Below are positions 1 through 9,219 of a DNA stretch of 64,000 bases, in pieces. Numbering within the stretch: position 1 is the stretch's first letter; each line of letters begins with the position of its first letter. Made by a program: the position numbers and the translations under genes. The stretch lies in assembly GCF_017377745.1 (NCBI RefSeq), contig NZ_JAFVMG010000001.1:558001-622000 (forward strand). The letters are read 5' to 3'. The notes below the pieces were generated by a model. That model saw only the letters and a list, made by a program, of their open reading frames with translations, was not told the origin of the DNA and did not search any database. Source of the DNA: Acetobacter suratthaniensis (GTDB taxonomy: Bacteria; Pseudomonadota; Alphaproteobacteria; Acetobacterales; Acetobacteraceae).

Positions 1-1
1 A

Positions 2-151
2 CTGGCCGTGGCGTTCGCGCTGGTGGCCCTGTGCGAGCGTACGGCCTGGCGGCGTGGCTGGCTTCCGCCGGGTTATATGGGTGTTCGCTGGATTGTGACT
101 GCGGTGACAGAGTGTTGCCTGCTCACGGTTCTGCTCATGCGTGGCCTCTAA
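2..151 (+). CDS. C-terminal end of an integral membrane protein (5' end outside window)
   Basis: An open frame enters from the left edge and ends at the TAA at 149-151, giving 49 visible residues. They form two hydrophobic stretches separated by a short basic, Trp/Arg-rich loop, and the protein ends in a short hydrophobic tail (VLLMRGL). This fits the last membrane segments of a polytopic protein. Nothing in the fragment identifies a family. It reads in the same direction as the thiamine genes, but about 130 bases separate them, so shared function is not implied. Confidence covers its being coding, not its function. Confidence 0.5.
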   Translation: MAVAFALVALCERTAWRRGWLPPGYMGVRWIVTAVTECCLLTVLLMRGL

Positions 152-221
152 TCTGCCTGCGTGCATGGTGGCATGTCTGGGCCAAGGTGTTATGACAACG
201 CGTGAGCACGCCGTGGCATGG

Positions 222-237
222 ACCTGTCTGAACAGGT
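222..237. repeat. Perfect inverted repeat upstream of thiO
   Basis: ACCTGT and ACAGGT are separated by four bases, 44 bases before the chosen thiO start. It could be an operator half-site pair or a small hairpin. No TPP riboswitch core (CUGAGA or the GAUAAUGCCAGC-like segment) is visible between 152 and 280. The 10-mer at 223-232 (CCTGTCTGAA) recurs in inverse orientation at 3001-3010, beyond the end of the thiamine genes. Confidence 0.3.
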
Positions 238-280
238 GGCACAATCGCTGGACGGCGGAAACTGATGGAGCATGCAAGGC

Positions 281-1258
281 ATGAACAGGAGTAAACCGCG
301 TATTCTGGTAAAAGGCGCAGGTGTTGCGGGTATGACAGCCTGTGTTGCGCTGGCGGAACGGGGCGGAGATGTCACGCTGTATGATGAGGCAGGCCGGGTT
401 GGGGCCGGGGCTTCGTGGTTTGCAGGTGGTATGCTGGCACCATGGTGCGAGGCTGAATCAGCCCCCGAGGAGGTTACAGCCCAGTCTATCGGGGCGGTGG
501 ACTGGTGGGCGCGGCACGTGCCGCAGGTGATAAGGCAGGGCAGTCTGGTGCTGGCGCCTGCGCGGGATGTGGGTGAAATTGCGCGTTTTGCACGCCGGAC
601 ATCGCATTACACACAGGTAAATGGTGCCGAAATTGCAAGCCTTGAGCCGGATCTGGACGGACGTTTTCAAAAAGGTCTGTTTTTTGCTCAGGAAGGCCAT
701 GTGGACCCGCGCGTAGCCCTACAGGCACTGTTTGATCGTCTGCTGTCATTGGGGGGGCATGCGCTGTTGGCGGGTGCGCCCGCCCCGGACGAGGCCGCGT
801 TTGACTGGGTGGTGGACTGCACGGGCCTGGTGGCGCGCGACAGGCTGGACACGCTGCGGGGTGTGCGGGGTGAAATGCTGCTGCTGCGTTGCCGCGATGT
901 CAGCCTGCACCGGCCTGTGCGGATGCTGCATCCGCGTATTCCTGTCTATATCGTGCCAAGAGCCAATCACCTGTTCATGGTCGGTGCAACGATGGTGGAA
1001 AGTGAGGATACCGGCGGGATGACCGTGCGTTCCATGCTGGAGCTGCTCAACGCGGCGTATACCTTGCACCCCGGTTTTGCCGAGGCCGAAATTCTGGAAA
1101 CGGGTATCGGGCTCAGGCCCTCTTACCCGGACAACATGCCGCGCGTGACGCAGGATGGAAAATACTTGTTTATCAATGGTATGTACCGGCATGGCTTTTT
1201 GCTGTCTCCCGCAAGGGCGGAAGAGGCCGCAGACAGGATTTTTGGTCAGGCGGCCTGA
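281..1258 (+). CDS. thiO: FAD-dependent glycine oxidase ThiO
   Basis: ThiO oxidises glycine to the imine (dehydroglycine) that supplies the C2-N3 unit of the thiamine thiazole. The 325-residue protein opens with an FAD-binding beta-alpha-beta fold (GAGVAG at about residues 12-17). An acidic residue follows near the second strand (VTLYDEAG), then ASWFAGGMLAP, and the GIGLRPSYPDNMP-type C-terminal FAD contact seen in the glycine/D-amino-acid oxidase family. An ATG at 272 is also in frame, but the GGAG at 267-270 lies 1 base from it and 10 bases from the ATG at 281, so the latter is preferred. It heads the cluster thiO-thiS-thiG-thiE. The family is clear; assignment as ThiO rather than another D-amino-acid oxidase rests mainly on the neighbours. 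Confidence 0.9.
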   Translation: MNRSKPRILVKGAGVAGMTACVALAERGGDVTLYDEAGRVGAGASWFAGGMLAPWCEAESAPEEVTAQSIGAVDWWARHVPQVIRQGSLVLAPARDVGEIARFARRTSHYTQVNGAEIASLEPDLDGRFQKGLFFAQEGHVDPRVALQALFDRLLSLGGHALLAGAPAPDEAAFDWVVDCTGLVARDRLDTLRGVRGEMLLLRCRDVSLHRPVRMLHPRIPVYIVPRANHLFMVGATMVESEDTGGMTVRSMLELLNAAYTLHPGFAEAEILETGIGLRPSYPDNMPRVTQDGKYLFINGMYRHGFLLSPARAEEAADRIFGQAA

Positions 1259-1327
1259 GCGCTATAAAAACAGGTGCAGCAGGCCCGAATACCGTGGGCC
1301 ACCGCTGCTTTTGAGGAAAACGACCCG

Positions 1328-1525
1328 ATGCTGATCATGGTGAACGACGAAACGCACGATGTTACGGCCACAACGCTGGCGGATCTGCTGGAGGAGTTAG
1401 GCTACCGGGGTGCGCGTATTGCCACGGCGCTGAACGGGCATTTTGTACCGGCGTTGCAGCGGGCCGTAACGCCTCTTGCAGACGGGATGCGGGTTGAAGT
1501 CGTTGCTCCCATGCAGGGGGGCTGA
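1328..1525 (+). CDS. thiS: Sulfur carrier protein ThiS
   Basis: A 65-residue beta-grasp protein ending in Gly-Gly, the tail that is adenylated and thiocarboxylated to deliver sulfur to ThiG. The sequence has the TTLADLLEELGY and ATALNGHFVP pattern of the family. The start at 1328 has GAGGA at 1313-1317, 10 bases upstream; a longer in-frame extension to 1274 has no such site. It lies between thiO and thiG. No thiF adenylyltransferase is in the window, so it must be supplied from elsewhere, possibly by MoeB. Confidence 0.93.
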   Translation: MLIMVNDETHDVTATTLADLLEELGYRGARIATALNGHFVPALQRAVTPLADGMRVEVVAPMQGG

Positions 1526-1585
1526 GGGCACGTGCGGATAACGGACATGACGGATCGGATACAAGACAACCGCGAGGATAACCGC

Positions 1586-2362
1586 ATGGATGTGCTGTTT
1601 TACGGGCAGGCACTGTCTTTCCCCCTGATGCTGGGAACGGCCCAGTATCCTTCGCCCGAAATCCTGCGCGAAGCCGTTCTGGCCGCGCGGCCGGGCGTGG
1701 TGACGGTGTCGCTCCGGCGCGAAGCCGCGCGTGAAAAGACGGGGCAGGCTTTCTGGTCGCTTATTCAGGAACTGGGCGTGCCTGTTCTGCCCAATACGGC
1801 GGGCTGCCACACGGTCAAGGAAGCGGTCACAACCGCTCATATGGCGCGCGAGGTTTTTGGCACGGACTGGGTAAAGCTGGAAGTAATCGGCGAACAGGAT
1901 ACGCTGCAACCCGATGTATTCGGACTGGTGGAAGCGGCCCGCATCCTGTCAGAAGAAGGTTTTAAGGTTTTTCCTTACACGACCGAAGATCTGGTGGTGG
2001 CGGAACGGCTGCTCGCCTGCGGGTGCGAGGTGCTTATGCCGTGGGGCGCGCCGATTGGTTCTGGCCGGGGGCTGAACAACGTCTTTGGTCTGCGTGCCCT
2101 GCGTGCGCATTTTCCCGGTGTGCCGCTGGTGGTGGATGCGGGGCTGGGTGTACCCTCCCATGCGGCACAGGCGCTGGAACTCGGGTATGACGCGGTGCTG
2201 ATCAATACCGCCGTTGCCCGTGCGGGCGACCCCGCGCAGATGGCGCGCGCTTTCCGGCTGGCCGTGGAAGCGGGGCAACTCGGGCGTAAGGCAGACCCAA
2301 TGGAGGAGCGCGACATGGCTGCGCCCTCAACCCCCGTGGCGGGAAAGGCATTTTTGGGATGA
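1586..2362 (+). CDS. thiG: Thiazole synthase ThiG
   Basis: ThiG condenses 1-deoxy-D-xylulose 5-phosphate, dehydroglycine from ThiO and sulfur from ThiS thiocarboxylate into the thiazole phosphate. The 258-residue TIM barrel shows the Schiff-base lysine in VKLEVIG (about K97), the [10 protein letters not shown] loop and the [21 protein letters not shown] phosphate site. Upstream in-frame starts exist at 1532 and 1547. The ATG at 1586 has GAGG at 1574-1577 with 8-base spacing and gives the usual family length. The last codons overlap the thiE start (ATGA, 2359-2362), implying translational coupling. Confidence 0.94.
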   Translation: MDVLFYGQALSFPLMLGTAQYPSPEILREAVLAARPGVVTVSLRREAAREKTGQAFWSLIQELGVPVLPNTAGCHTVKEAVTTAHMAREVFGTDWVKLEVIGEQDTLQPDVFGLVEAARILSEEGFKVFPYTTEDLVVAERLLACGCEVLMPWGAPIGSGRGLNNVFGLRALRAHFPGVPLVVDAGLGVPSHAAQALELGYDAVLINTAVARAGDPAQMARAFRLAVEAGQLGRKADPMEERDMAAPSTPVAGKAFLG

Positions 2363-2964
2363 ACACGCTACCACAACCGATCTACCCTGTTGTTGATTCC
2401 GCGCAGTGGGTTAAGCGTCTTGGGCAAGCCGGGGCGCGTTTTATCCAGCTTCGTGTAAAAGATAAGCCGCAAGCCGAACTGTTGGAGGAAGTCCGCTCCG
2501 CACGTACGATTGCCGAGACGCTGGGTGTCTGCCTTGTGCTGAATGATTACTGGCAGGCCGCGCTGGATGAAGGCATTTCTTATATCCATCTGGGGCAGGA
2601 AGATCTGGATACGGCGGATCTGGCTGCTATCCGCCGAGGCGGGCTGAAGCTGGGTGTGAGCACCCACTGCCCGGAGGAGCTTGACCGCGCTCTGTCCTAT
2701 GCGCCGGATTATGTCGCGCTGGGGCCGATCTGGGAAACGAAGCTCAAAAAAATGGCGTTCGGCCCGCAGGGAGTGGAAAAACTCACTGTGTGGAAAAAAC
2801 AGGTGGGGGACACGCCTGTTGTGGCCATTGGCGGTATTACGCTTGAGCGGGTCAAACCCTGCCTGAATGCCGGAGCCGACTGTGTTTCCGCCGTATCAGC
2901 CTTTACCGGGCATGCCGACCCGGAAGGGCAGGTAAAAGCATGGCTGGCAGCCGCAGGCTGCTGA
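2359..2964 (+). CDS. thiE: Thiamine-phosphate synthase ThiE
   Basis: ThiE joins the thiazole phosphate to 4-amino-5-hydroxymethyl-2-methylpyrimidine diphosphate, giving thiamine monophosphate. The 201-residue TIM barrel has the phosphate-binding LRVKDK, the LNDYW position that is LNDR in many orthologues, GVSTH, the [13 protein letters not shown] substrate loop, and AIGGIT near the C-terminus. The variant loop residues suggest the sub-branch of ThiE found with this thiO-S-G order rather than loss of function. It is coupled to thiG by a 4-base overlap and converges on recG. Confidence 0.92.
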   Translation: MNTLPQPIYPVVDSAQWVKRLGQAGARFIQLRVKDKPQAELLEEVRSARTIAETLGVCLVLNDYWQAALDEGISYIHLGQEDLDTADLAAIRRGGLKLGVSTHCPEELDRALSYAPDYVALGPIWETKLKKMAFGPQGVEKLTVWKKQVGDTPVVAIGGITLERVKPCLNAGADCVSAVSAFTGHADPEGQVKAWLAAAGC

Positions 2965-2979
2965 AGCATGATTCGCGCG

Positions 2980-3010
2980 CCTGTCTGAGTTTTTAAAACG
3001 TTCAGACAGG
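2980..3010. terminator. Candidate bidirectional terminator between thiE and recG
   Basis: CCTGTCTGA (2980-2988) pairs with TCAGACAGG (3002-3010) around a 13-base AT-rich loop, in the 60 bases between two convergent genes. There is no clear run of T after either arm, so intrinsic termination is plausible rather than certain. Confidence 0.45.
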
Positions 3011-3024
3011 TTGCCCTTGCGCCT

Positions 3025-5226
3025 TTAGCCTCTGAAAATTCGCGCGGCGTCTGCCTTGCCGAACAGGTGTAGCAGGGCGCGTGCCGCGTCGCTCAGGTGC
3101 TGGGCAAGGGGGGCGGGTGGCCCTTTATCTGATGGGGCGATGCTCTCTTCAGGGAGGATGCTCAGGGCTTCGCGTCGGGCGGTTTCAAGCAGGCTGTCCA
3201 CCAGTGTATCGGACGCCAGCCGGTATTCCGGCAGGCCGGACTGGCGGCGGCCTGTAGCCTCACCCCCGCCGCGCAGGCGGAAGTCTTCATCCGCAATCAG
3301 AAAGCCATCTTCTGTTTCGCGCAGGCACCCCAGACGGCGGCGGGCGGTGTGGCCGGGGTCGTCATCATGCAGCATGAGACAAAAGGATTCGGTGCTGCCG
3401 CGTCCAACCCGGCCTCGTAACTGATGTAACTGCGCCAGCCCGAAACGCTCGGCGTGTTCGATCACCATAATACTGGCCCCCGGCACGTCCACTCCCACTT
3501 CAATGACCGTGGTGGCGACAAGAAGCCGCGTGTGGCCTGCAGCAAACTCCGCCAGAGCCTGCTCACGCACGGCACTATCCTGCTGGCCATGCGCCAGCCC
3601 GATGACAGGTGTTTTGCCGCCAGCAGGCAGGGGCGCGCCAAAATACGAGACCAGTGTGGCATGACGGGCCTCGGCAGCGGCGATGTCGAGTGTTTCACTT
3701 TCCGAGACAAGAGGGCAGACCCAGAACACCTGTTTGCCATCGCGCAAGGCGCGGCCTATGCCCGCCAGCACCTCATCCATCGCACCAAGCCCGTGCAAAG
3801 ATGTGCGGATGGGTTTGCGCCCGGCGGGTTTGCCTTCCAGTCGGCTGATCCGCATGTCGCCAAAGCGGGTCAGCAGCAGGGTGCGGGGGATGGGGGTTGC
3901 GGTCATGGTCAGCATGTCCGCGTTATGGCCTTTATCCGCCAGTGCCAGACGTTGCTCCACGCCAAAACGGTGCTGCTCGTCAATAACCGCCAGCCCAAGA
4001 TCGGCAAAGTGTACGGCGTCCTGCACCAGAGCATGGGTGCCGACTGCCAGCCGTGCCGTGCCATCCGCCATGTCCGCCAATGCTTTTTTGCGTGCTTTGC
4101 CTTTGACTGAACTGCACAGGAACGCCACTGGCACGGGAGAGAGCCGGGCAAAGGTGGCGGCGTGCTGCCGAGCAAGAATTTCCGTAGGCGCCATGATGGC
4201 CGCCTGTGCGCCAGATTCAACCGCGCGTAGCATGGCCAGCAGGGCCACCAGTGTTTTGCCTGCTCCGACATCGCCCTGCACCAGGCGGTTCATGCGGGTG
4301 GAGGCGGCCATATCGGTTTCGATTTCGTGCAGCACATGCCGCTGTCCGGGGGTTAATGTGTGCCCGAAGGTTGCCAGAGCCTGCTGTTGCAGGGGGCCGC
4401 TGGTATGGATTGCCTCTGGCGTTGCACCCGGCATGGCCCGGCCGGGGCGGGCACGGGCAGCGGCATGGGCCAGACGGATGGCCAACTGATCTGCCAGAAG
4501 TTCATCACAGGCAAGGCGAGCCTGAGCACGGGCCTGCGCTTTACGCCAGCCGTCTCCCGTTTCGCTACCTGCAATGCTGTCGGGGCGGTGCATCCATGTC
4601 AGGGCCGTGGCGAAATCTGGCCAGTCGTGATGGGTGATAAGTGCTTGGGCGTGCCATTCCGGCAAGGGGGGAGAGGGCAGGCGGGCGAGGGCCGCTGCCA
4701 TAGCCTGACGCACATGCCCGGCAAACAAGCCCGCTGTCAGTGGCCAGACCGGGTCGAGCAAAGGAATGCGCGCAAGGGCAGAGGCCGGGAGCAGGTAGTC
4801 CGGCGAGGTGATGACCATTCTATCGTGAAAGCGTTCCGCCCGGCCTGATACGGCAAGCGGCTCTCCGCTTTTGACCTGTTTGGCCTGCCAGGGTGAAAAA
4901 AAGGCCAGTTCAATCAGGCCGCTCTCATCTGTCAGGGTAACACGCCAGGGCTGGCGGCTGCGGGGGGTGGGCGGGCGTATATCGCTGACAGTGCCTGTGA
5001 CGGTCACGATGGTATCAGACTGGACATGCGCCAGCAGTGGGCGCAGCCTGCGGTCAGTCACGCTCTCGGGTAGGCGGAACAGCAGGTCAGCAACCCTGTT
5101 GCCGCCCGCTATGCGGGCCAGAAGGCGCGCGCGCGCGGTGTTGACGCCCGGTAGGGTTTCAAGCGGTGCGAGCAGGGGAGAAAGAATGCTCACCAGAGAG
5201 GATGTGATGGGCGAAGGACTGGACAC
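3025..5226 (-). CDS. recG: ATP-dependent DNA helicase RecG
   Basis: RecG remodels stalled replication forks and branch-migrates Holliday junctions. The order is N-terminal wedge/OB domain (VTVTGTVSDI, about residues 70-85), helicase motif I GDVGAGKT near residue 320, motif II DEQHRFG near 416, motif III TATPIPRT, then motif VI QLRGRVGRG and the C-terminal TRG-like segment. The frame stays open to 5613, but that part runs antisense through sdhE. The GTG at 5226 gives 733 residues, with GAGGCG about 12 bases upstream; a GTG at 5193 is also possible. Typical RecG is near 700 residues. It diverges from sdhE. Confidence 0.95.
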   Translation of the reverse strand: MSSPSPITSSLVSILSPLLAPLETLPGVNTARARLLARIAGGNRVADLLFRLPESVTDRRLRPLLAHVQSDTIVTVTGTVSDIRPPTPRSRQPWRVTLTDESGLIELAFFSPWQAKQVKSGEPLAVSGRAERFHDRMVITSPDYLLPASALARIPLLDPVWPLTAGLFAGHVRQAMAAALARLPSPPLPEWHAQALITHHDWPDFATALTWMHRPDSIAGSETGDGWRKAQARAQARLACDELLADQLAIRLAHAAARARPGRAMPGATPEAIHTSGPLQQQALATFGHTLTPGQRHVLHEIETDMAASTRMNRLVQGDVGAGKTLVALLAMLRAVESGAQAAIMAPTEILARQHAATFARLSPVPVAFLCSSVKGKARKKALADMADGTARLAVGTHALVQDAVHFADLGLAVIDEQHRFGVEQRLALADKGHNADMLTMTATPIPRTLLLTRFGDMRISRLEGKPAGRKPIRTSLHGLGAMDEVLAGIGRALRDGKQVFWVCPLVSESETLDIAAAEARHATLVSYFGAPLPAGGKTPVIGLAHGQQDSAVREQALAEFAAGHTRLLVATTVIEVGVDVPGASIMVIEHAERFGLAQLHQLRGRVGRGSTESFCLMLHDDDPGHTARRRLGCLRETEDGFLIADEDFRLRGGGEATGRRQSGLPEYRLASDTLVDSLLETARREALSILPEESIAPSDKGPPAPLAQHLSDAARALLHLFGKADAARIFRG

Positions 5227-5295
5227 CGGCGGTACATGCGCCTCTGTTTGACAGGCTGACAGACAAAAACAGCAAGGGTATAGGACAGTAGAGCC

Positions 5296-5604
5296 ATGAG
5301 TGACAATTTGACAGAGACGCGCGACGCGCAAAGTGCAGCAGAGCTGGACGCCCGACGTCGGCGGCTGAAGTTCCGCGCCAATCATCGTGGCACGTTTGAA
5401 ACCGATATTCTTATCGGTGGCTATGTGCAGGATGTGGCCGATACGCTTGGCGCTGCGGAACTGACGGATATGGAAGCCATCCTTGAAATGCCCGACCCGG
5501 ATCTGACGGACTGGCTGTTCGGCCGCCTGCCGTTGCCTGAGGAAAAAGCCACCCCCATGCTCCGCCGCATGGTCGCGGCCTGCCGTGCCCGGTGCGGCCA
5601 TTAG
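5296..5604 (+). CDS. sdhE: FAD assembly factor SdhE (succinate dehydrogenase assembly factor 2)
   Basis: SdhE helps insert covalent FAD into the flavoprotein subunit of succinate dehydrogenase and fumarate reductase. The 102-residue protein has the signature RGTFE-x-D-x-x-x-G (about residues 31-41), followed by the five-helix pattern with the L(T/S)DMEAILEMPDPDLTDWL stretch. It sits divergently from recG and just ahead of mfd, a common alphaproteobacterial arrangement. An AGGA at 5282-5285 lies 10 bases before the ATG. Confidence 0.92.
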   Translation: MSDNLTETRDAQSAAELDARRRRLKFRANHRGTFETDILIGGYVQDVADTLGAAELTDMEAILEMPDPDLTDWLFGRLPLPEEKATPMLRRMVAACRARCGH

Positions 5605-5615
5605 GCACAGCATGG

Positions 5616-5644
5616 TTCACAGGGGGCGGTCAGGGGATTATACC
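5616..5644 (+). promoter_or_regulatory. Candidate promoter for mfd
   Basis: TTCACA at 5616-5621 and TATACC at 5639-5644 are separated by 17 bases, about 40 bases before the mfd ATG. Each matches most of the sigma-70 consensus. It is supported only by pattern and position. Confidence 0.35.
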
Positions 5645-5682
5645 CGGCGCAAGTCGAGCAGAAAGACAGATACGGATAGCGC

Positions 5683-8600
5683 ATGACGGTACAGACAGGC
5701 AGCCCGCACACGATCGCCACTATCTGGGGCGTGCCCGAAGGGTATGATGCCTTGCTGCTGGCCCGCCGTGCGCGTGAGCATAAGGGGCCGGTGCTGCATA
5801 TTGCCCGCAGCGATGCGAGCATGGCGCGACTGGCCGATATGCTGGGCTTTGTGGCCACCGACATTGAGGTGCTGCGCTTTCCCGCATGGGACTGCCTGCC
5901 GTATGACCGGGTTTCGCCCAATCCTGCTCTTGTGGCCGAGCGGGTCGCAACCCTCTCGCGGCTGCTGGAGCCTGCCCGTGGCCCGCGTCTGGTGCTGACA
6001 ACGGTCAACGCCGCCGTGCAGCGTGTCGCGCCGCGCAAGACGTTTGAAGGCCAGTCCCTCAGTATCCGTGAGGGAGAAAGCCTTGATCAGACCTTCCTGA
6101 TCGACCTGCTGATCGCCAATGGCTACACCCGTACCGATACGGTGATGGAAGCTGGCGAGTTTTCAACCCGTGGCGGTATTTTCGATTTGTATCCGGCAGG
6201 GGCGGTTGAACCGCTCCGGCTGGACCTGTTTGGGGATGAAGTCGAGAACATCCGCGCTTTTGACCCCGGCACCCAGCGTTCGACCGACCGGCGCGAAGGG
6301 CTGGTGCTGTGCCCGGTGTCGGAGTTTTCGCTCGATGCGGAAAAAATCTCGCGTTTCAGAACTGGCTGGCGCGATGCTTTCGGGCCGGGGGCTGCGGCTG
6401 ATCCGATTTACGAGCATGTTTCCGATGGCAGGCGTTATCCGGGGCTGGAGCACTGGTTGCCTCTGTTCCACGATCATCTCGAAACGCTGTTCGATTACCT
6501 GCCGGGGGTGGCGGTTTCTCTTGAACAGCAGGTAGATGAAGGCCTGAGTGCGCGGCTGGACATGATAGAAGATCACTATCAGGCCCGCAGACAGCCCGCG
6601 CGCGAGGGTGAAACGCCGTATCGTCCGTTGCTGCCGCACCTGCTCTATCTTGACCGCAAGGGCTGGGATGCCGCCATTGCGCGCCTGCCCGTAGTGGCGT
6701 TCAGCCCCTATGCCCAGCCTGAAGGGGCGCCGGGCGTGGATGTGGGGGGGCGTTTTGGCAAGATGTTCGCCAAGATCGTACCCGGTGCCCAGCGTGAGCA
6801 GGTGTTTACCCTGCTGGGCGATGCCGCGCGTGAATGGGCGCAGGTTGGGCGGCGTACTTTTGTGGCGGCATGGACGCGCGGCTCACGCGAGCGCATTGGC
6901 GTCCTGCTGCGCGAGCATGGTCTGGCTACGGAAACCTTCGACAGTTGGGAACAGGCCAAAAAGGCCAAGCCCGGCCCGGTGGGGCTGGTGGCGTTTGAAC
7001 TCGAACGCGGTTTTGTGGGCGATGATCTGGCCTTCGTTTCCGAGCAGGATTTGCTGGGTGAACGTATAGGCCGTCCCCCGCGCCGCCGCCGCCGGGCTGA
7101 TGAGCTGATTGCCGAAGCCAGCGAGCTTTCCGCGGGTGATCTGGTGGTGCATCAGGATTACGGTATAGGCCGGTATGACGGGCTTGAAACGGTGAGCGTG
7201 GGTGTTGCCCCGCATGACTGTTTGCGGCTGTTGTACGATGGCGGAGAAAAACTCTATCTGCCGGTAGAGAACATCGAACTGCTCAGCCGCTTCGGCTCCG
7301 ATCAGGCCGGGGTGGCGCTGGACAAGCTTGGCGGTGTCGCGTGGCAGAACCGCAAGGCGCAGATGAAGCGGCGCATCCGCGATATGGCGGGCGAACTGAT
7401 CCGCACCGCTGCGGCCCGCGCCCTGCTGGTAGCGCCCGAGTTTGCTCCGCCAGAAGGCTTGTGGGATGAGTTCTGTGCGCGTTTCCCGTTTGTGGAAACA
7501 GATGACCAGTCACGCGCCATTGCTGATGTGCTGGATGATATGGGGTCTGGCAGGCCGATGGATCGTCTGGTCTGCGGTGATGTCGGGTTTGGCAAGACCG
7601 AGGTAGCTCTGCGCGCAGCGTTTGTCGCGGCGATGTCGGGTGGGCAGGTGGCGGTGGTGGTGCCCACCACACTGCTGGCGCGCCAGCATTATCGTACCTT
7701 CGCGACCCGTTTTGAGGGCTTTCCCATCAAGGTTGCGCAGCTTTCGCGTATGGTTACAGGCAAGGACGCCACAGCCGTACGCAAGGGGCTGGCGGATGGC
7801 AGCATCAATGTCGTGATCGGCACCCACGCCCTGCTGGCCAAAACGGTTCAGTTTGCCTCGCTGGAACTGCTCATTATTGATGAAGAGCAGCATTTCGGCG
7901 TGGCGCATAAAGAAAAGCTCAAGGCCCTGCGCGAAGGCGTGCATGTGCTCACCCTGTCTGCCACACCGCTACCGCGTACGCTCCAGCTTTCGCTCTCGGG
8001 TGTGCGCGAAATGAGCCTGATCGCCACCCCGCCCACAGACAGGCTGGCGGTGCGCACCTTTATCATGCCGTTTGACAGTGTGGTGATTCGCGAGGCGATC
8101 CAGCGTGAACGCTTCAGGGGTGGGCAGATATTCTGTGTTGCTCCGCGTGTGGAAGACCTCGACCGTCTGGCCGAACGTCTGGCCGCTATCGTGCCGGATG
8201 CGCGGCTGGTGCAGGCGCATGGTCGTCTGACTCCCACCGAGCTTGAGCGGGTCATGACCGAGTTTTCGGATGGCAAATACGATATTCTGCTCTCCACCAA
8301 TATTGTGGAAAGCGGGCTGGATATGCCTGCGGTCAATACGCTGATCATCCATCGGGCCGATATGTTCGGCCTTGGGCAGCTTTACCAGTTGCGCGGGCGC
8401 GTAGGGCGCGGCAAGCAGCGCGGCTACGCCTATCTGACGTGGCCTCAGACCCATGCGCTGGCGGAATCGGCGCAAAAGCGGCTTGAGGTGATGCAGACCC
8501 TCGACACGCTGGGAGCGGGCTTTACCTTGGCCTCGCACGATCTGGACCTGCGCGGGGCGGGCAATCTGCTGGGTGATCAGCAATCCGGCCATGTGCGCGA

Positions 8601-9150
8601 GGTGGGGATCGAGCTTTACCAGCAGATGCTGGAGGATGCCGTGGCCGACCTGCGGGCGGAGCAGGGCCGCCGTAAGCCTGAGGATCGTGAATGGACACCG
8701 GGCATCGTCATGGGGCTGCCGGTTCTGATCCCTGATAGTTACGTGCCTGATCTGCCCGTGCGTCTTGGGCTTTACCGGCGTATCAGTGGTCTATCTTCCG
8801 ATGCCGAGACGGAGGCTATGGAAGCCGAACTGATCGACCGGTTTGGTGCGTTGCCTGAAGAAGTTAAAAACCTGCTGGATGTGGTTGATCTTAAAAGACT
8901 GTGCAGGCAGTCGGGTGTTGAAAAGGTAGAAGCCGGGCCGAAGGGGATGGTGCTTCAGTTCCGCAATAACAGCTTCCATGACCCGGCAGGGCTGGTGCAG
9001 TGGATGGCGGGCTGGAAAGATGGCGCTGTGCGCCTGCGGCCTGATCACAAGCTGGCGGTTGTGCGGGAGCTGACAAACGTGCAGCGTGTGGGGCTGGCCC
9101 GTAAGGTGCTGGGTAGCCTTGCTAAAATCCGTGCAAAAGCCATGGCCTGA
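5683..9150 (+). CDS. mfd: Transcription-repair coupling factor Mfd
   Basis: Mfd pushes RNA polymerase stalled at DNA lesions off the template and recruits UvrA. The protein has 1155 residues, the full family length. In order it shows the UvrB-homology N-terminal region (FPAWDCLPYDR, RGGIFDLYP), the RNA polymerase interaction domain (GDLVVHQDYGIGRYDGLE, about residues 485-505), motif I GDVGFGKTE near 637, DEEQHFG near 732, TATPLPRTL and QLRGRVGRG. A C-terminal TRCF domain follows. It is RecG-like in its motor domain. A strong terminator follows directly. Confidence 0.97.
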   Translation: MTVQTGSPHTIATIWGVPEGYDALLLARRAREHKGPVLHIARSDASMARLADMLGFVATDIEVLRFPAWDCLPYDRVSPNPALVAERVATLSRLLEPARGPRLVLTTVNAAVQRVAPRKTFEGQSLSIREGESLDQTFLIDLLIANGYTRTDTVMEAGEFSTRGGIFDLYPAGAVEPLRLDLFGDEVENIRAFDPGTQRSTDRREGLVLCPVSEFSLDAEKISRFRTGWRDAFGPGAAADPIYEHVSDGRRYPGLEHWLPLFHDHLETLFDYLPGVAVSLEQQVDEGLSARLDMIEDHYQARRQPAREGETPYRPLLPHLLYLDRKGWDAAIARLPVVAFSPYAQPEGAPGVDVGGRFGKMFAKIVPGAQREQVFTLLGDAAREWAQVGRRTFVAAWTRGSRERIGVLLREHGLATETFDSWEQAKKAKPGPVGLVAFELERGFVGDDLAFVSEQDLLGERIGRPPRRRRRADELIAEASELSAGDLVVHQDYGIGRYDGLETVSVGVAPHDCLRLLYDGGEKLYLPVENIELLSRFGSDQAGVALDKLGGVAWQNRKAQMKRRIRDMAGELIRTAAARALLVAPEFAPPEGLWDEFCARFPFVETDDQSRAIADVLDDMGSGRPMDRLVCGDVGFGKTEVALRAAFVAAMSGGQVAVVVPTTLLARQHYRTFATRFEGFPIKVAQLSRMVTGKDATAVRKGLADGSINVVIGTHALLAKTVQFASLELLIIDEEQHFGVAHKEKLKALREGVHVLTLSATPLPRTLQLSLSGVREMSLIATPPTDRLAVRTFIMPFDSVVIREAIQRERFRGGQIFCVAPRVEDLDRLAERLAAIVPDARLVQAHGRLTPTELERVMTEFSDGKYDILLSTNIVESGLDMPAVNTLIIHRADMFGLGQLYQLRGRVGRGKQRGYAYLTWPQTHALAESAQKRLEVMQTLDTLGAGFTLASHDLDLRGAGNLLGDQQSGHVREVGIELYQQMLEDAVADLRAEQGRRKPEDREWTPGIVMGLPVLIPDSYVPDLPVRLGLYRRISGLSSDAETEAMEAELIDRFGALPEEVKNLLDVVDLKRLCRQSGVEKVEAGPKGMVLQFRNNSFHDPAGLVQWMAGWKDGAVRLRPDHKLAVVRELTNVQRVGLARKVLGSLAKIRAKAMA

Positions 9151-9153
9151 AAA

Positions 9154-9184
9154 AAAAGCCCCGGCTGCGAAGGCCGGGGCTTTT
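9154..9184 (+). terminator. Rho-independent terminator after mfd
   Basis: AAAAGCCCCGGC (9154-9165) pairs perfectly with GCCGGGGCTTTT (9173-9184) around a 7-base loop, starting 4 bases after the mfd stop. The A-tract/T-tract flanks mean it can also work for the converging transcript from the gene at 9220-10140. Confidence 0.88.
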
Positions 9185-9219
9185 CTGTATATGGCTCTAC
9201 GTTCAGCCGCTCAGCCTGG

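Noticed and set aside
152-280. TPP riboswitch upstream of thiO
   Set aside because: Conserved core segments of the thi box were searched for by eye and not found; only a short inverted repeat is present.
5227-5613. Extension of recG to a GTG/ATG near 5613, adding about 129 residues
   Set aside because: It runs antisense through all of sdhE, which is clearly coding, and the added residues have no RecG likeness.
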